A DNA stretch of 20,065 bases from Fonticula alba (GCF_000388065.1 NW_009242972.1:1205478-1225542), one strand, 5' to 3'; positions 1 through 9,582 are shown, counted from the first letter of the stretch. Notes: generated by a model from the sequence alone, not told the origin. A program made the numbers and translations.

Positions 1-2789
1 GACGATCACAATTGGTGCCTCCAGAGGGCTTGTGTCTCCGCCATTCTCCCCGGCTGGCTGGCCGATTGTCTTGGGTTGCGCTGGCGAAGAGAGCGGCCTG
101 TCTGCGCACCTCAGGGGGGGACCTAGATGCCAGTGCGCTGGCGGCCCAGGGTACCACCTCCAGCATCATCCCTCCTCTCCCCCCTCCTTCCCTTCCTCTC
201 TCTCTCTCCCTCTCTCCCCCCCTCCCTCCCTTCCTCACCCCCGGCCCAGGGATCTCCCTACACTCGATCTTCGGCCCCCGCCCCGTCTCCCCCCCCCCTG
301 CCCATGTACCTCCTCTCTCCCTCTCCTCCTTCCCCGCATACACCTTCTCGCCTCTCTGTCCCTGCTCACTCTCGGAACTGACACGCCCTGTGCCCTTCCG
401 CAGTCAGGTGAATGTCTCATCGAACATGGGCTCCCTACCCCCCCTCCCAGCCCTCTCTCACTCGCTGATGAGCAACAGTCCCTTTGCCAGCCGCATGCTC
501 AGCACGGTTCCCTCGCCCTTGCAACGCTCCGAGTCGGCTCCGGTGTCCGCGTCGCCGGCCATGTCCCCTGGAGCCGGCTCGACCGAGGCCCCGACTGCCC
601 CGGCCTCCGCCGCTCCCCTTCGGCCCCTGGACAGCCTGTTCAGCGCCCACATGCCTGCCCCGACAGATACCGCGTCCCTGGCCACCTCGGAGACCCAGAA
701 GCCCCCTCCCGAGGCTGCCGATGTCGAGGGCGACCGCATTGTCACCGGTTCCAGCACTGTGACCCCCTCGCTGGGCCCTTTCGACCTGCTGGCCGGGGAC
801 ACTGCCGCCCCTGTGGCCCTGACGACTCCCAGTGCTGCCAATGCCCCGGCCGAGCCGGCCCCCCTGCTGGCGACTCCGACCCCGCCTGGCTCTTCCTCCG
901 GCAGTAACAGCGCCCTCGACCAAAGTGCCCTGTCTTCCTCCTCGAACCGCGTGTCGCGCCTGTTCGCGGCGCAGCCCACCTCCACGGGCAACTCGCGGTC
1001 TGGTTCCCCCGGTCCGGCGTCTGCTTCTCTCCTCTCGGAGCCCTCCTCCGGGGAAGGCCGCTCGCTGGCCGGCGATGACAATGCCCCTCGCCCGGATGCC
1101 TCAATTGAGCAGCAGCAGCAGCAGCAGCACCACCAGCAGCAGCCGATGTCCGGCCTGGACGCGCAGCCGCCGAGCCCCCAGCCCGATGACGCCAGCGGTC
1201 TGGCGTCCCCCTCACAGACGAGCCTGGCTGCGGCCTTGACCGGCCCGTCGGGCCTTGCCAGCATCGATCTGTCCACTATGTCGGCCACTTCGCCGATCAT
1301 CACCACCACCACCATCACCGAGCCTGTTGGCGACCTGAACCAGCTGGCGGCCTTCCTGCTGCGGGAGATCCAGCAGGGACAGACGGCCTACACCCGGGAC
1401 GCCCTGTTGCCCATCTGCTTCCAGCTGTCGGATCACGCATCCACCGGCCTTCGGGACCTCTTTAGCCGGCTGCTGACCATCATGGAGGATGCCATCGACA
1501 AGCGCTTTGCCATGGCCAACCAAACCACCCTGGATACCAGCATCCCGCTGGCAGACATCCAGCGGTCCACCAAGCGCCTGCAGGAGGACAATGTTCGCCT
1601 GGCGACCTCGCTGTCGGCCATTCAACAGGCTTTGCAGGCCGGCAGTGTCACGGCCGGCAGCGACCAGCAGTTCGACATGACCGAAGCGGCCACGGGCTCG
1701 ACCATGGCCGACATCATGGGCAAGTTGGAGGCCCTAAGCACGCATGTGACCGACCTGCGCAATTCGATGGCCGACCATAGCCGGCGGATTGACTTCGTCA
1801 CGTCCAAGCTGTCGCCCATCATTTCCCCGGGCAGCCAGTCGCCACTGGGGGACCTGTTCCGTCGCGCGGCGACCGACGCCGTACCGGCTGATGCTCCGCT
1901 CGATCCGTGGACCGGGGCGTCCCTTCCGCGGCAGGGCGGCCCTGCGGTGGTGCCTGCCCCGCTGAGGGAGTCCCTGGCTCAGACGCAGCAGCCCCCCTCG
2001 ACAATGCGTGCCGCCGCTCCGACTACCCCAACCGCTGATGCTGGCGTCGGCGGGCATTCTTTCTTCTCGAGCCCGGCCATCCGGTTGCTCGATGAGCTGG
2101 CCCGGCGTCGGCCGGCCGCTCTCTTCCTGGACACCTTTGTCCAGGTCTTTAATGACCCCCAGAATGGCCACATGCGGCCGGCGCTGCTGTTCCGGTACTT
2201 TGGCGAGGAGGATGCCGAGGATGATGGATCCATCGCGGTCGGGGACGAGCCGATGCAGCTTCACCTGTCCCCTGGGCAGCTGCTCGGTTTGCCGGCTGAC
2301 TGGGCCTCGCTCGAGGAGGTGCCCAAGCAGGCTCCCCCCTCGCGCTCCCTGCGTCCGGTGGTGGCCATCCTGTGTGGCGGCTTGCCGAGCCTTGGCCCGG
2401 ATCGCGCGGTGCGTACACACCGCCACTTGCCGCCTGGCGGCCTTCCCCAACAACCTGCATGCGCGCCGCGTGTATTTTCTCGCCCCCCTCCTCTCTCTCT
2501 CTCGCCCTGTCCTTCGCCTTCTTTTCCCTCCCTTGCCCTTCACACAGCCGACAAAGATGCTAACCTGGCCACTCCGCGTGACGCCATGTGTCCGCACGCA
2601 CTCCCTTGTCATGATCTCCAGGCCGCCTGGTTGGCGCCGATGGTCGCCATCATTGCCCGCCGGGGGGACCCGCGGCCGCACGCCCTGCACGCCTTCTGGG
2701 CCAGTATTCTGCCATTGATCGCGGCAGACAGCGCCCTGTCGGACTCGCTGGCCTATGTGGAGCAGCTCATCCGAGTGGCCATGCAGTGA
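1..2789 (+). CDS. S/P-rich coiled-coil protein, possibly EDC4/Ge-1-like decapping scaffold (5' partial)
   Basis: The gene enters from the left edge. A first intron ends at the CAG at 401-403, after a CTGAC branch site at 378-382; its donor is GTGCGC at 133 or GTACCA at 151. Only the reading frame that starts at base 2 joins it in phase. The main exon is 404-2408. An in-phase intron lies at 2409-2621 (GTGCGT donor, CTAAC at 2560-2564). The last exon is 2622-2789, with TGA at 2787. The protein has a long Ser/Thr/Pro/Ala-rich linker, a polyQ/His run near base 1110, a helical coiled-coil stretch encoded at about 1320-1830, and a folded C-terminal helical region encoded at about 2060-2780. The order (low-complexity linker, coiled coil, helical C-terminal domain) and the spacing of hydrophobic residues resemble EDC4/Ge-1. 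A WD40 domain, if present, would lie off the window. The coding call is firm; the family name is tentative. Confidence 0.5.
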   Translation, partial: RSQLVPPEGLCLRHSPRLAGRLSWVALAKRAACLRTSGGDLDASALAAQGTTSSIIPPLPPPSLPLSLSLSPPLPPFLTPGPGISLHSIFGPRPVSPPPAHVPPLSLSSFPAYTFSPLCPCSLSELTRPVPFRSQVNVSSNMGSLPPLPALSHSLMSNSPFASRMLSTVPSPLQRSESAPVSASPAMSPGAGSTEAPTAPASAAPLRPLDSLFSAHMPAPTDTASLATSETQKPPPEAADVEGDRIVTGSSTVTPSLGPFDLLAGDTAAPVALTTPSAANAPAEPAPLLATPTPPGSSSGSNSALDQSALSSSSNRVSRLFAAQPTSTGNSRSGSPGPASASLLSEPSSGEGRSLAGDDNAPRPDASIEQQQQQQHHQQQPMSGLDAQPPSPQPDDASGLASPSQTSLAAALTGPSGLASIDLSTMSATSPIITTTTITEPVGDLNQLAAFLLREIQQGQTAYTRDALLPICFQLSDHASTGLRDLFSRLLTIMEDAIDKRFAMANQTTLDTSIPLADIQRSTKRLQEDNVRLATSLSAIQQALQAGSVTAGSDQQFDMTEAATGSTMADIMGKLEALSTHVTDLRNSMADHSRRIDFVTSKLSPIISPGSQSPLGDLFRRAATDAVPADAPLDPWTGASLPRQGGPAVVPAPLRESLAQTQQPPSTMRAAAPTTPTADAGVGGHSFFSSPAIRLLDELARRRPAALFLDTFVQVFNDPQNGHMRPALLFRYFGEEDAEDDGSIAVGDEPMQLHLSPGQLLGLPADWASLEEVPKQAPPSRSLRPVVAILCGGLPSLGPDRAVRTHRHLPPGGLPQQPACAPRVFSRPPPLSLSPCPSPSFPSLALHTADKDANLATPRDAMCPHALPCHDLQAAWLAPMVAIIARRGDPRPHALHAFWASILPLIAADSALSDSLAYVEQLIRVAMQ

Positions 2790-2850
2790 GGGGGGCGGGC
2801 AGGCAAGGGGGTGGGTCTGAGTAAATGTGGGCGCCGCCGCATGTGCATAC

Positions 2851-2856
2851 AATACA
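2851..2856 (+). promoter_or_regulatory. possible poly(A) signal (AATACA) of the upstream gene
   Basis: The variant hexamer AATACA lies 62 bp after the stop codon at 2789. It is followed at about 2868-2900 by a GT-rich stretch of the kind expected of a downstream cleavage element. This is a variant hexamer, so the call is an inference. Confidence 0.3.
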
Positions 2857-2999
2857 TCCCCGTCGCTGGTGTGTCTATGTGTGTCGTGCGTGCAAGTCCT
2901 CAAGCAAGCCGCAGGGGTGGGGGCGGGGGAGCCACGGCCACTTTGAGGCCTGGCTGCCGCAGTGGCTACCTCCCTCGCGAGCTTGCTTGGCGTGCGCCT

Positions 3000-3025
3000 C
3001 CCCCCCCCCCCCCCCCCCCCCCCCC
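3000..3025. repeat. poly-C homopolymer (26 bp)
   Basis: An uninterrupted run of 26 C. A second run of 22 C lies at 3162-3183, directly after five G. Such runs can form G-quadruplexes on the opposite strand, and their exact length is prone to sequencing error. Confidence 0.9.
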
Positions 3026-3161
3026 GGTCCCCAGTCGCCCGCCTTGGGCCGTTCCCCACATATGTTCCCTCGAAGATCTATCTGGTCCTAAAGTGCCTCA
3101 TGGGCTCCGTAGCAAGGAAAGTACCCTGCTCCTGGATTCTCTTTCTCTCTCTCTCTGGGGG

Positions 3162-3183
3162 CCCCCCCCCCCCCCCCCCCCCC
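3162..3183. repeat. poly-C homopolymer (22 bp)
   Basis: Twenty-two consecutive C preceded by a CT-dinucleotide tract (about 3140-3156) and GGGGG. Same caveats as the run at 3000. Confidence 0.9.
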
Positions 3184-3453
3184 TGACTTCCCTCCTTGTG
3201 ACTGGGAGGGAGAAATATAGATGTCCCCATCCTCCCCCGCGTGCCCATGTTGGTGTGCCGTGCGTATGTTCCCTTGTTGACGCGGTTGCTGTTGCGACCC
3301 CGTCTCCTCCGGTGCCCTTCTTCTGTGTCGACCTCCCCCCCCCCCCCTTGAACTGTGTGAGCCCCCAGATTGACCCTGCCCAGGAGATCGGGCCCGGCCC
3401 CGCGGGCGCACCAAAAGTCCCACCGAGGGCTCGGCTTGCTCGCGGGTCATAGG

Positions 3454-3531
3454 GCATGCTCACATGCTCTATCGATAGAAAGTACTTTCGCCTAAACCTA
3501 AAGACGACGTATTCGCAATCGAATTGCCGAA
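3454..3531. repeat. cluster of palindromes in an AT-richer island
   Basis: Adjacent dyads: GCATG-CTCA-CATGC (3454-3467), CTATCGATAG (3469-3478, perfect), GAAAGTACTTTC (3478-3489, perfect 12 bp, sharing one base with the previous), then TTCGCAAT-CGA-ATTG(C)CGAA (3512-3531, one bulged base). The island stands out from the CG-rich flanks. The dyads are seen directly; a role as protein-binding sites is inference. Confidence 0.6.
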
Positions 3532-3724
3532 AATCCCCTTGTCAGCGGGGGGGCAGAGAGCAGAAGTTGAACCCTAATATTCGGGCCAGGCGGGCTGCCT
3601 GCTCTCGGGTGTGCCTGGGCATATGTGGGCCTTTTTTTTTTTTTTTTCGATGGGTGTGTGCGTGTGCATGTGCATGTGTAACTTCACGCCCGCCAGACGG
3701 TGTTGCCCGGTGTCAGGGCCTGTG

Positions 3725-3807
3725 ACCGGGCTACCCCCGGTTCCTGGGCCAGCTCGTCCTGGACCCTCTCCGTCCAGAGGAGGATCTCCCGTCGGGATTG
3801 ATCCTCC
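3725..3807 (+). other. three consecutive perfect stem-loops, possible structured RNA
   Basis: Stem 1 is ACCGGG (3725-3730) with CCCGGT (3736-3741). Stem 2 is CTGGAC (3759-3764) with GTCCAG (3772-3777). Stem 3 is GGAGGATC (3779-3786) with GATCCTCC (3800-3807). They do not match a tRNA cloverleaf or any small RNA I recognise. Expression is unknown. Confidence 0.35.
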
Positions 3808-4448
3808 GAACCACTTACGCGGGGCGGGGTGGAGGGCGAGAAAGGGGATCACCACATGCTCGGCTGGCGCGGGGCGATATGGATTCACGTTCCCCCCCTG
3901 GAAACACAGAGGCATTTTCCCCCGCCCTTGTCCCCGGCCTGTTCCTCTCCTTCAAAGCCTTTCTGGGGAGGGGGGGGTGGTGGCAGCCATGTGTCCCGCG
4001 ACTCCAGGATACGGGAGGGAACGATGGGCCTCAAATAATAGGGTCGCCCCCAGGGCCGAAGAGATGTCCATGCGAGCTCGCCCCCCCCCCGCCCTCCCGC
4101 TCCTTCCACCCATGCTCAGGTGCTGGGGGGGGGTAGGCGGGGGAGGGGGGACGGGCACTCCCTCGCATCATGGTTTTAGCACGCCCCCAGGCCCTGGGAA
4201 AAGGCGGGATTTACGTTTCCCCAGACCTAGGGAACATCCCCCCCCCCGCAAGGGGCGTGTCTTGGCAGGGCCGAGACTCCAGTTTCGTTTCCCGCAGGCA
4301 ACCGACCGACCGACCTCACGCCCGGGGTTCCGGCCGACCGATACGAAAGGCTTTTCTCAGCCCCAAGAACCGCTGCCCAGGCCACCCTCGGGCCAAGCAA
4401 CACCAGTCCTCCTCTCCCCCTCCTCCTTTTGCGACGACTGCCTCTGTT

Positions 4449-4600
4449 GTATGCCCCACACGCTCCTCCCTCCCCCATCCGTCCCTCCCCTCCCACTCCT
4501 GCTCCTGTCGTCTGTCTTCTCTCCCTCCCTTCCCTCCTTCTCTTCACCCTCCCCCCCCCCTCATCCCCCTCCTCCTCTTGCCCGCTGACACGCCCTTCAG
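4449..4600 (+). other. probable 5'-UTR intron of PHB2
   Basis: A CTGAC branch site at 4585-4589 lies 11 nt before CAG at 4598-4600, and a long pyrimidine tract precedes it. The arrangement matches the 3' ends of coding introns in the window. The acceptor is 10 nt upstream of the PHB2 ATG. The donor is less sure; GTATGC at 4449 is the best nearby candidate and would give a 152-nt intron. Confidence 0.45.
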
Positions 4601-4610
4601 CCCCCCAACC

Positions 4611-6010
4611 ATGTCCAGCGCCAACAACCCGTCCGGCAAGGCGGGCATGTCCTCTTCGGTCGCCGCCTCGGCCGGCTATGCCTACCGCTTCGCCAAGGGT
4701 AACAACCTTGCTTTCGGTCTCCTCGGTATCCTGGGTGCCGGTATCTTCGGCGGCTACAAGCTCCTGAACGCCTCCATGTTCAACAGTGCGCCCGTGTCAC
4801 TCTCCCTTCCCGTCCCTCCCCCCCCCCTTCACCGCCTTTCCTCCTTTCACTTTCTCCGGGCCGGTCCGACCCTCTGTCCACTTACCGTGTCCCTCTCGCG
4901 TCCGTCTCTTTCCACGCGAATGCGCCCATCCTCCCCTCCCACCTCCCCCCGCCCCCTCGCCCGCAGTTGATGGTGGTCACCGCGGTGTCAAGTTCAGCCG
5001 TGTCCATGGTGTCGTGGATCATGTCTACACCGAGGGTACCCACTTCCTGATCCCCTGGCTCGAGAAGATCACCATCTACGACGTTCGTGCCCGCCCCCGT
5101 CTCATTTCCTCGGTCACCGGCTCCAAGGGTACGCGCCGCCCGTGGCCACGTGTCGCGCTCTGCACATGCGCTGATTGCGTCGCCTACACCACCACCACCA
5201 CCCCACGCATGCGTCTTTATCTCGCCCCCTTGTGGTCGCTTGCTTACATCCCGATAGATCTCCAGATGGTCAACATTTCCGTCCGTCTGCTGTCCAAGCC
5301 CAATGTTGAGGCGCTCAACCGTCTGCACAGCACTCTCGGCCCGGACTACGATGAGCGTGTCCTCCCCTCGATTGCCAACGAGGTCCTCAAGAGTGTTGTC
5401 GCTCAGTTCAACGCTAACCAGCTGATCGTCAACCGTGAGACCGTCTCTTCTCTGGTCCGCAGCGCCCTCATCAACCGCGCTCGCCAGTTCAACATCATTC
5501 TGGATGATGTCGCCATCGTACGTGCTGTGCCCGGCCGGCACCATTGTCGCCACCTCCTCCTCTCCTGCTTTGGCCTTCCTCCCTTTCCGGCTCGCCCCGC
5601 CACACACACACGCACAGCCTGCTGACGAATCCGCATACACGCGCGCGCGCGCACACACACACACACAGACCCACATCACTTTCTCCCCCGAGTTCACTCG
5701 CGCCGTCGAGATGAAGCAGGTCGCCCAGCAGGATGCCGCTCGTGCCAGCTACATTGTCCAGCAGGCTCAGCAGGAGCGCCAGCAGATTGTCATCAAGGCT
5801 CAGGGAGAAGCCGGCGCCGCCAAGATGGTTGGTGAGGCTGTCAAGAACAACCCCAGTTTCCTGGAGCTCCGTCGCATCGAGGTCGCCCGTCAGATTGCCG
5901 AGGCCCTGCGCAACTCCTCCAACAAGGTCTACCTTGACTCCAGCACTCTGCTGCTCAACGTCAACCAGGGTAGCGATCTGTCCGCCTTCGAGAACCGCAA
6001 CTCCAAGTAA
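4611..6010 (+). CDS. PHB2: prohibitin-2, mitochondrial inner-membrane scaffold subunit
   Basis: Coding exons are 4611-4785, 4967-5128, 5258-5517 and 5669-6010 (TAA at 6008), giving 312 aa in consistent phase. Intron donors are GTGCGC, GTACGC and GTACGT; intron 3 has a CTGAC branch site at 5622-5626. The order is a polar N-terminus, one hydrophobic membrane segment (about residues 31-51), the SPFH/PHB domain, and a charged coiled coil toward the C-terminus. The SPFH domain includes [26 protein letters not shown] and [18 protein letters not shown]; the coiled coil includes [26 protein letters not shown] and the [12 protein letters not shown] segment fit PHB2 better than PHB1. Prohibitins form hetero-oligomeric rings with PHB1 in the inner membrane, affecting m-AAA protease control and cristae (family knowledge). 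PHB1 is not in the window. The join after ILDDVAI to [10 protein letters not shown] restores the conserved run. Confidence 0.95.
5633..5668. repeat. alternating purine-pyrimidine tract at a PHB2 3' splice site
   Basis: (GC)n followed by (AC)n runs without a break in alternation up to the AG at 5667-5668 of PHB2 intron 3. This sequence type can adopt Z-DNA. It takes the place of the usual polypyrimidine tract between the branch site (5622-5626) and the acceptor. Confidence 0.85.
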
Positions 6011-6808
6011 GGAAGCTGCTCCTGCTTCCCTCCTCCGATCTCTCCTCCTGCCCGCCCTCTCCTATTGGGTCAGAGGAGGCGAGGGGGGGAGGGGGGAGGG
6101 GGGAGGCCGACTGGCACCATGCACCGTTGCTCTCCCTCTCCTGCACCCATGCCCTAGATTCTCGCTCGTTTGCACGTGCGCGCTCGCGCGCCTATGCCCC
6201 CCTCCTCCCTTGCCCGCTGCCTGCAACCGCGACAATCCCCGCGCCCACTCGCGTTCGCACACGCGCGCCGCATGTCCCTCTCCTCCTGCCTTGCCCACCC
6301 TTCTCTGCGAGAGAGACACCATATGTGCGTGGTCCCTCTTGCCACCTCCCCCCCCCCCCCCCCCCACGGTCCCCCTGCGAGGGGGGCGGGCCGTCCTCCT
6401 GACACCAGATCATATACTGATGTGCTTGCCCTCCCTCCTTTCATCGCTTGTCCGACCGCGGCGCGGGGGACAGGCTGCGCGGCGAGTGTGCTTTCCACCG
6501 CGGGATTGTCCCGGTCCTTCCCCCTCGCGTGCACGTTTCTACGTGTGCGGGCCGCTGTTCTTTCCTTCAATAAATACTCATCACTTCACATGGCGGCACA
6601 CGGCCCACGGTATCGGCGCGCGGGGCATCGCCCAATTGGGGAAAAGCAAAGCACAAAGGGACGGGGGAAAATATATTACAAGGACGAGGGGAAGGAGGAG
6701 AGAAAGGGAATACAGTGTAAAGGAGGAGGAGGGGGGGGGGGGGGACGAAAGAGGGGCGGAACCACCCCCAAGAGGGGGGAGAAGCAAAACGCCTTTCGGC
6801 CATGCCCG
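6011..6808. other. convergent 3' intergenic region between PHB2 and CWC2
   Basis: This 798-bp stretch lies between two stop codons facing each other. It holds a G-rich block (about 6076-6107), a poly-C tract near 6350-6365, a perfect CCCAATTGGG palindrome at 6631-6640, and a poly-G run near 6731-6744. No domain-bearing frame was seen. The 3' UTRs of both genes should lie here. Confidence 0.6.
6569..6574 (+). promoter_or_regulatory. AATAAA, possible PHB2 poly(A) signal
   Basis: A canonical AATAAA on the PHB2 strand, about 560 bp after its stop codon, in a locally AT-rich spot. It is the only canonical hexamer noticed in this gap. The distance implies a long 3' UTR, so a nearer non-canonical site is possible. 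Confidence 0.4.
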
Positions 6809-8848
6809 CTAATCCTTCTTGGTGGTGCTGGTGGCCGGCTGCGAGCCGGACGCAATCGCCGCCGCGGTCGACAGAACCGTCGGGTTGTTGAACCAGAAGG
6901 TGCCAGAGTCCTCGGCATCGCTGTCGCTGTCGCTATCGCTGCTGCTCGCCGAGGCCACTCGCTGGCGCTTGGCTTCGCCGGTCGGAGACCCCTGCCCGCC
7001 GGCAGTGGCCGAGCGCTTGGCCCCGGCGGCGCCGGTCGTCGCCCCGGCCACCGCGCTCCCACCGCCAGTCAGGAAAGCCTGCGCCGCCGAAACATTTGCC
7101 CGACCGCCAGCGCCGGTGGCCGCGGCGCGCACCTTCTCCGGCAGGGGGAGCGAAATGCGATCGCTCACCGCCGATGGCAGGGGGAGAGTGACTGCCGGAA
7201 CCGGAGCAGGGAGGGCACCCTGGACCGACCCGGTGCCGAAGGCCGCATTGGCCCAGAAGTCGATGTGCTCTTGCGAATGGCCGAGCGCCTGCCAGTAGGC
7301 ACGCCACTGGGGCTCAGTCTCTGGGGCCTGGCTCTCCGGCGGGGTGGGCCCAGCAGGGGCGGAGGCCTTCTCTTGGCCATTGGCCGCCTGACGACTACGA
7401 ACCGACTGGAACAGCTGCCGGAAGGCGCTATACTCATCGGTGGAAGCCTTGGATCCATGGCGCTCGAGCACTGCAGCCAGCAGCTGGCGCTCAGACATCT
7501 CAGCCAGCGCCTGGCGCACGCGGGGGTTCGGATCCTCATTGGCCCAGCGAATGTTGAGAACCTACAGGGGGCCAGGTGTCAGTCGAGGGGGGAGAGAAGG
7601 AAAGAAAGCAAGGAAGAGGGAAGGGGGAGAGAGGCTTCGATGAAAACCCAAGGAGAACCGAAAGATCCTGACGGACCTCATTGTCATCAAGCGACTGGTG
7701 GTGCATGGCCTCCTTGGCAAATTCGGCCGAGGCGCCCTTTTCATACCGGACGAAGGCAACGTCCTTGTCGCGAAGCACATTGACTGGTAGCAGAGGGGAA
7801 ACAAGCGGACCGGCGGCGGGCCATCGAGGAAGTTGAAGAGACGGCAGCATGGGTCAGCCAAGGGACGGGGCAAATGAACACGCGGAAAGCGGGCACGGGG
7901 AGGAAAAGGGGGCCACGAACTGCTACTCAGTTTCCCATAGGCACTGAAGTGACGAAGAAGGACGTCCTCCGCGTTGCGGATGCCGCGCCCAGTGTGGACG
8001 CCGCCCACATAGAGGGTCCGGTTGTCGCCTTCGAAGGAGCCGACACCACCGCGGTCCTGCCGCTGGAGGAAGTGCTTCTCACGGCCGAAGCAATCGTACA
8101 TGTTGTCCTCCTTGAAGTTCTCGCCAGGGACATTGTGCAGGTACCCGCAGTCGCCGCCCTTGTCGCAGCAGCCGCTATCAGACGATGAGGAGAGAGAGAG
8201 AGAGGGGGGGGGGGGAGTCAAGAGGGAAGACGTGTTAGCAGGCGCGGGTCAAAGAAGAAGGAGAGGGAGGGGGAGGGGGAGATGAGAGTGGCGCGCAATC
8301 TCGACGACGTACTGGGCATAGTCGAGGCAGATGAAGGCGTGGGAATTGTATGAGCCCTTGGTGAGACCCGAATCCAGGGCAACGTCGATGCGCGTGGAGG
8401 CTAGCTCTCGACGGCCACCGTGCGTCCCGGCGAAGCCACCACCATGGCGATTGTAGAAGATGTTGTAGCCGGTGGTGCCGTCCGGCGCGCGATCCATCGC
8501 CGCGCGACGTTCATTCTCCCACGAGGCCGCCTTGAGGGGGGGGGGGGGGGAGGGGGGACAAAGGTAAGGAAAGAGGCTCGGGAGCATGGTGCAGAAACGG
8601 CGAGCGTGGAGGAGGGCGGTAGGGGCCGGAGGGAGGCGACCGGATATGCGAACCTGCTTGCGAGCCGGGCGGCTGGTCACCAGAGTCGGGTGAAGATTCA
8701 GCGCGGTGGAACGGCCGCCAGATGGAGCAGCAGTAGCGGCGGCCGACTGGCCGCTGTTGGGCGACACAGCAGCAGCAGCGGGGGTGGGGGGTTGGGCATT
8801 GGCAGAGACACTGGCGGCCGCCTGGTCATTGTTGGAAGAGGAAGACAT
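6809..8848 (-). CDS. CWC2: pre-mRNA-splicing factor Cwc2 (CCCH zinc finger plus RRM)
   Basis: Exons in transcript order are 8848-8654, 8530-8313, 8174-7927, 7783-7677 and 7561-6809 (stop TAG), giving 506 aa, all in phase. Residues 1-65 are a low-complexity leader. Residues 66-137 are the Torus region with GYNIFYNRHGGG. The CCCH finger is Cys133-X7-Cys141-X5-Cys147-X3-His151; His138 is rebuilt across intron 2. DCFGREKH (165-172) and GGVGSF (180-185) are hallmark Cwc2 strings. The RRM follows, with LYVGGV (192-197) and KDVAFVRY (227-234), then FAKEAMHHQSLDDNEVLNIR. The tail is Ala/Gly-rich with an acidic SDSDSDSD run and a basic AKRQR. In yeast, Cwc2 belongs to the NineTeen-related group and contacts U6 snRNA and the intron at the active site (family knowledge). 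The extended tail is longer than in the yeast protein. Confidence 0.93.
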
Positions 8849-8861
8849 TTTTGGCGCAGGG

Positions 8862-8863
<2 letters not shown>

Positions 8864-8899
<36 letters not shown>
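8864..8899. repeat. (GA)n microsatellite upstream of CWC2
   Basis: About 18 GA units, read as (CT)n on the CWC2 strand, end 15 bp before its ATG at 8848. It lies in the leader or core promoter. No AG acceptor separates it from the ATG, so it is not an obvious intron end. Confidence 0.9.
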
Positions 8900-8904
<5 letters not shown>

Positions 8905-9568
8905 CGAGGGAAGGATGAAGGAGCTTGCTCCCGAAAGAGTGCCGATGTGCAGGGCGGGGCGAAATGCACGCGGGCAACCACACTGAGGCGTAGAGAGGTG
9001 CAGGGGGGGGGGAGGCAAGAGGTCGACAGAGGGGGAGGCAGGGGCGCCAGTGTGGGGGGAGGGAGAGAGAGAGGGGAAGGTTTGGAGGAGTGTCCTCACA
9101 AGTGAGATCAGCCCAGGCAAAGGGGTCCGAAAAGGACCCGGGCATCCGCGACGGCCCGAGAGGAAGAGACACTTGGAGCGTGCACCGGGGGGGGGGGGGG
9201 CGGGAGAGAAGCGGGCGCGCCCGTCCGGCGGCGGTTGTCCGCTGTCGAGGCCCGCTCAGCGTTGGGAGTGCCGTTGGTATGTGTGGGCGTGATCATCAGC
9301 TGCGTGACTGGCTGATTGGAATTTCGCCTCCTTGCCCGTGAACCCGGTGAGCCGTGAGCCGGCCTCCGGTGTGTCTCCGGGTCCCGGGGGTCGGCGGCGC
9401 GTCTGCCGCGGGCTGGGGCACCTCGTGAAGAAAACGGCCCAACAGCCCCTGTCTGCGAGGGAGGCCGCGGGGAGTGTACCCCCCCCCCTCCCCCCAAGCA
9501 GCGCTCAGGCCCAGGGGCGTGGTTGCTGGGCTCTTTTTTAGGTTCAGCCGCCAACGCAACGGGACGGA

Positions 9569-9582
9569 CTGCATTCATGCAG
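9569..9582. promoter_or_regulatory. CTGCAT-TC-ATGCAG dyad
   Basis: Six-bp perfect arms around a two-base centre, in the divergent promoter. Related CATGC dyads occur at 3454-3467 and 18935-18942, also in intergenic DNA. Confidence 0.4.

Larger units (their letters stand above)
2790..4610. other. 1.8-kb gap between the first gene and PHB2
   Basis: No coding region is credible here. Open frames exist on both strands but run through poly-C/poly-G tracts and encode only Pro/Gly/Arg low-complexity sequence with no recognisable domain. The gap holds long C runs (near 3000, 3162 and 3340), an AT-richer island with clustered palindromes at 3454-3531, three consecutive hairpins at 3725-3807, a T run near 3633-3647, a CCGA tandem repeat near 4301, and a pyrimidine-rich stretch ending in a branch site and CAG just before PHB2. 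Confidence 0.6.

Noticed and set aside
2811-3452. Open frame of 213 codons on +
   Set aside because: Its length comes from two long poly-C runs read as poly-Pro; no domain and no coding-like third-position pattern.
3611-4588. Open frame of 325 codons on + between the first gene and PHB2
   Set aside because: It crosses poly-T, poly-G and poly-C tracts and a likely 5'-UTR intron, encodes only Pro/Arg/Gly low complexity, and shows no domain.
4611-6010. Assignment of the prohibitin gene as PHB1
   Set aside because: DLQMVN, the KMVGEA segment and the C-terminus fit PHB2; PHB1 has DLQNVN and a different C-terminal part.
7521-7540. tRNA-like B-box (GGTTCGGATCC)
   Set aside because: It lies in a CWC2 coding exon, has no A-box at proper distance and no cloverleaf.
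6170-7783. Open frame of 537 codons on + across the PHB2/CWC2 gap
   Set aside because: It overlaps the antisense of CWC2 exon 5 and G-rich low-complexity DNA; no domain.
8420-8986. Open frame of 188 codons on + opposite CWC2 exons
   Set aside because: It is the antisense shadow of CWC2 exons 1 and 2 and a (GA)n repeat; the minus-strand protein matches Cwc2 clearly.
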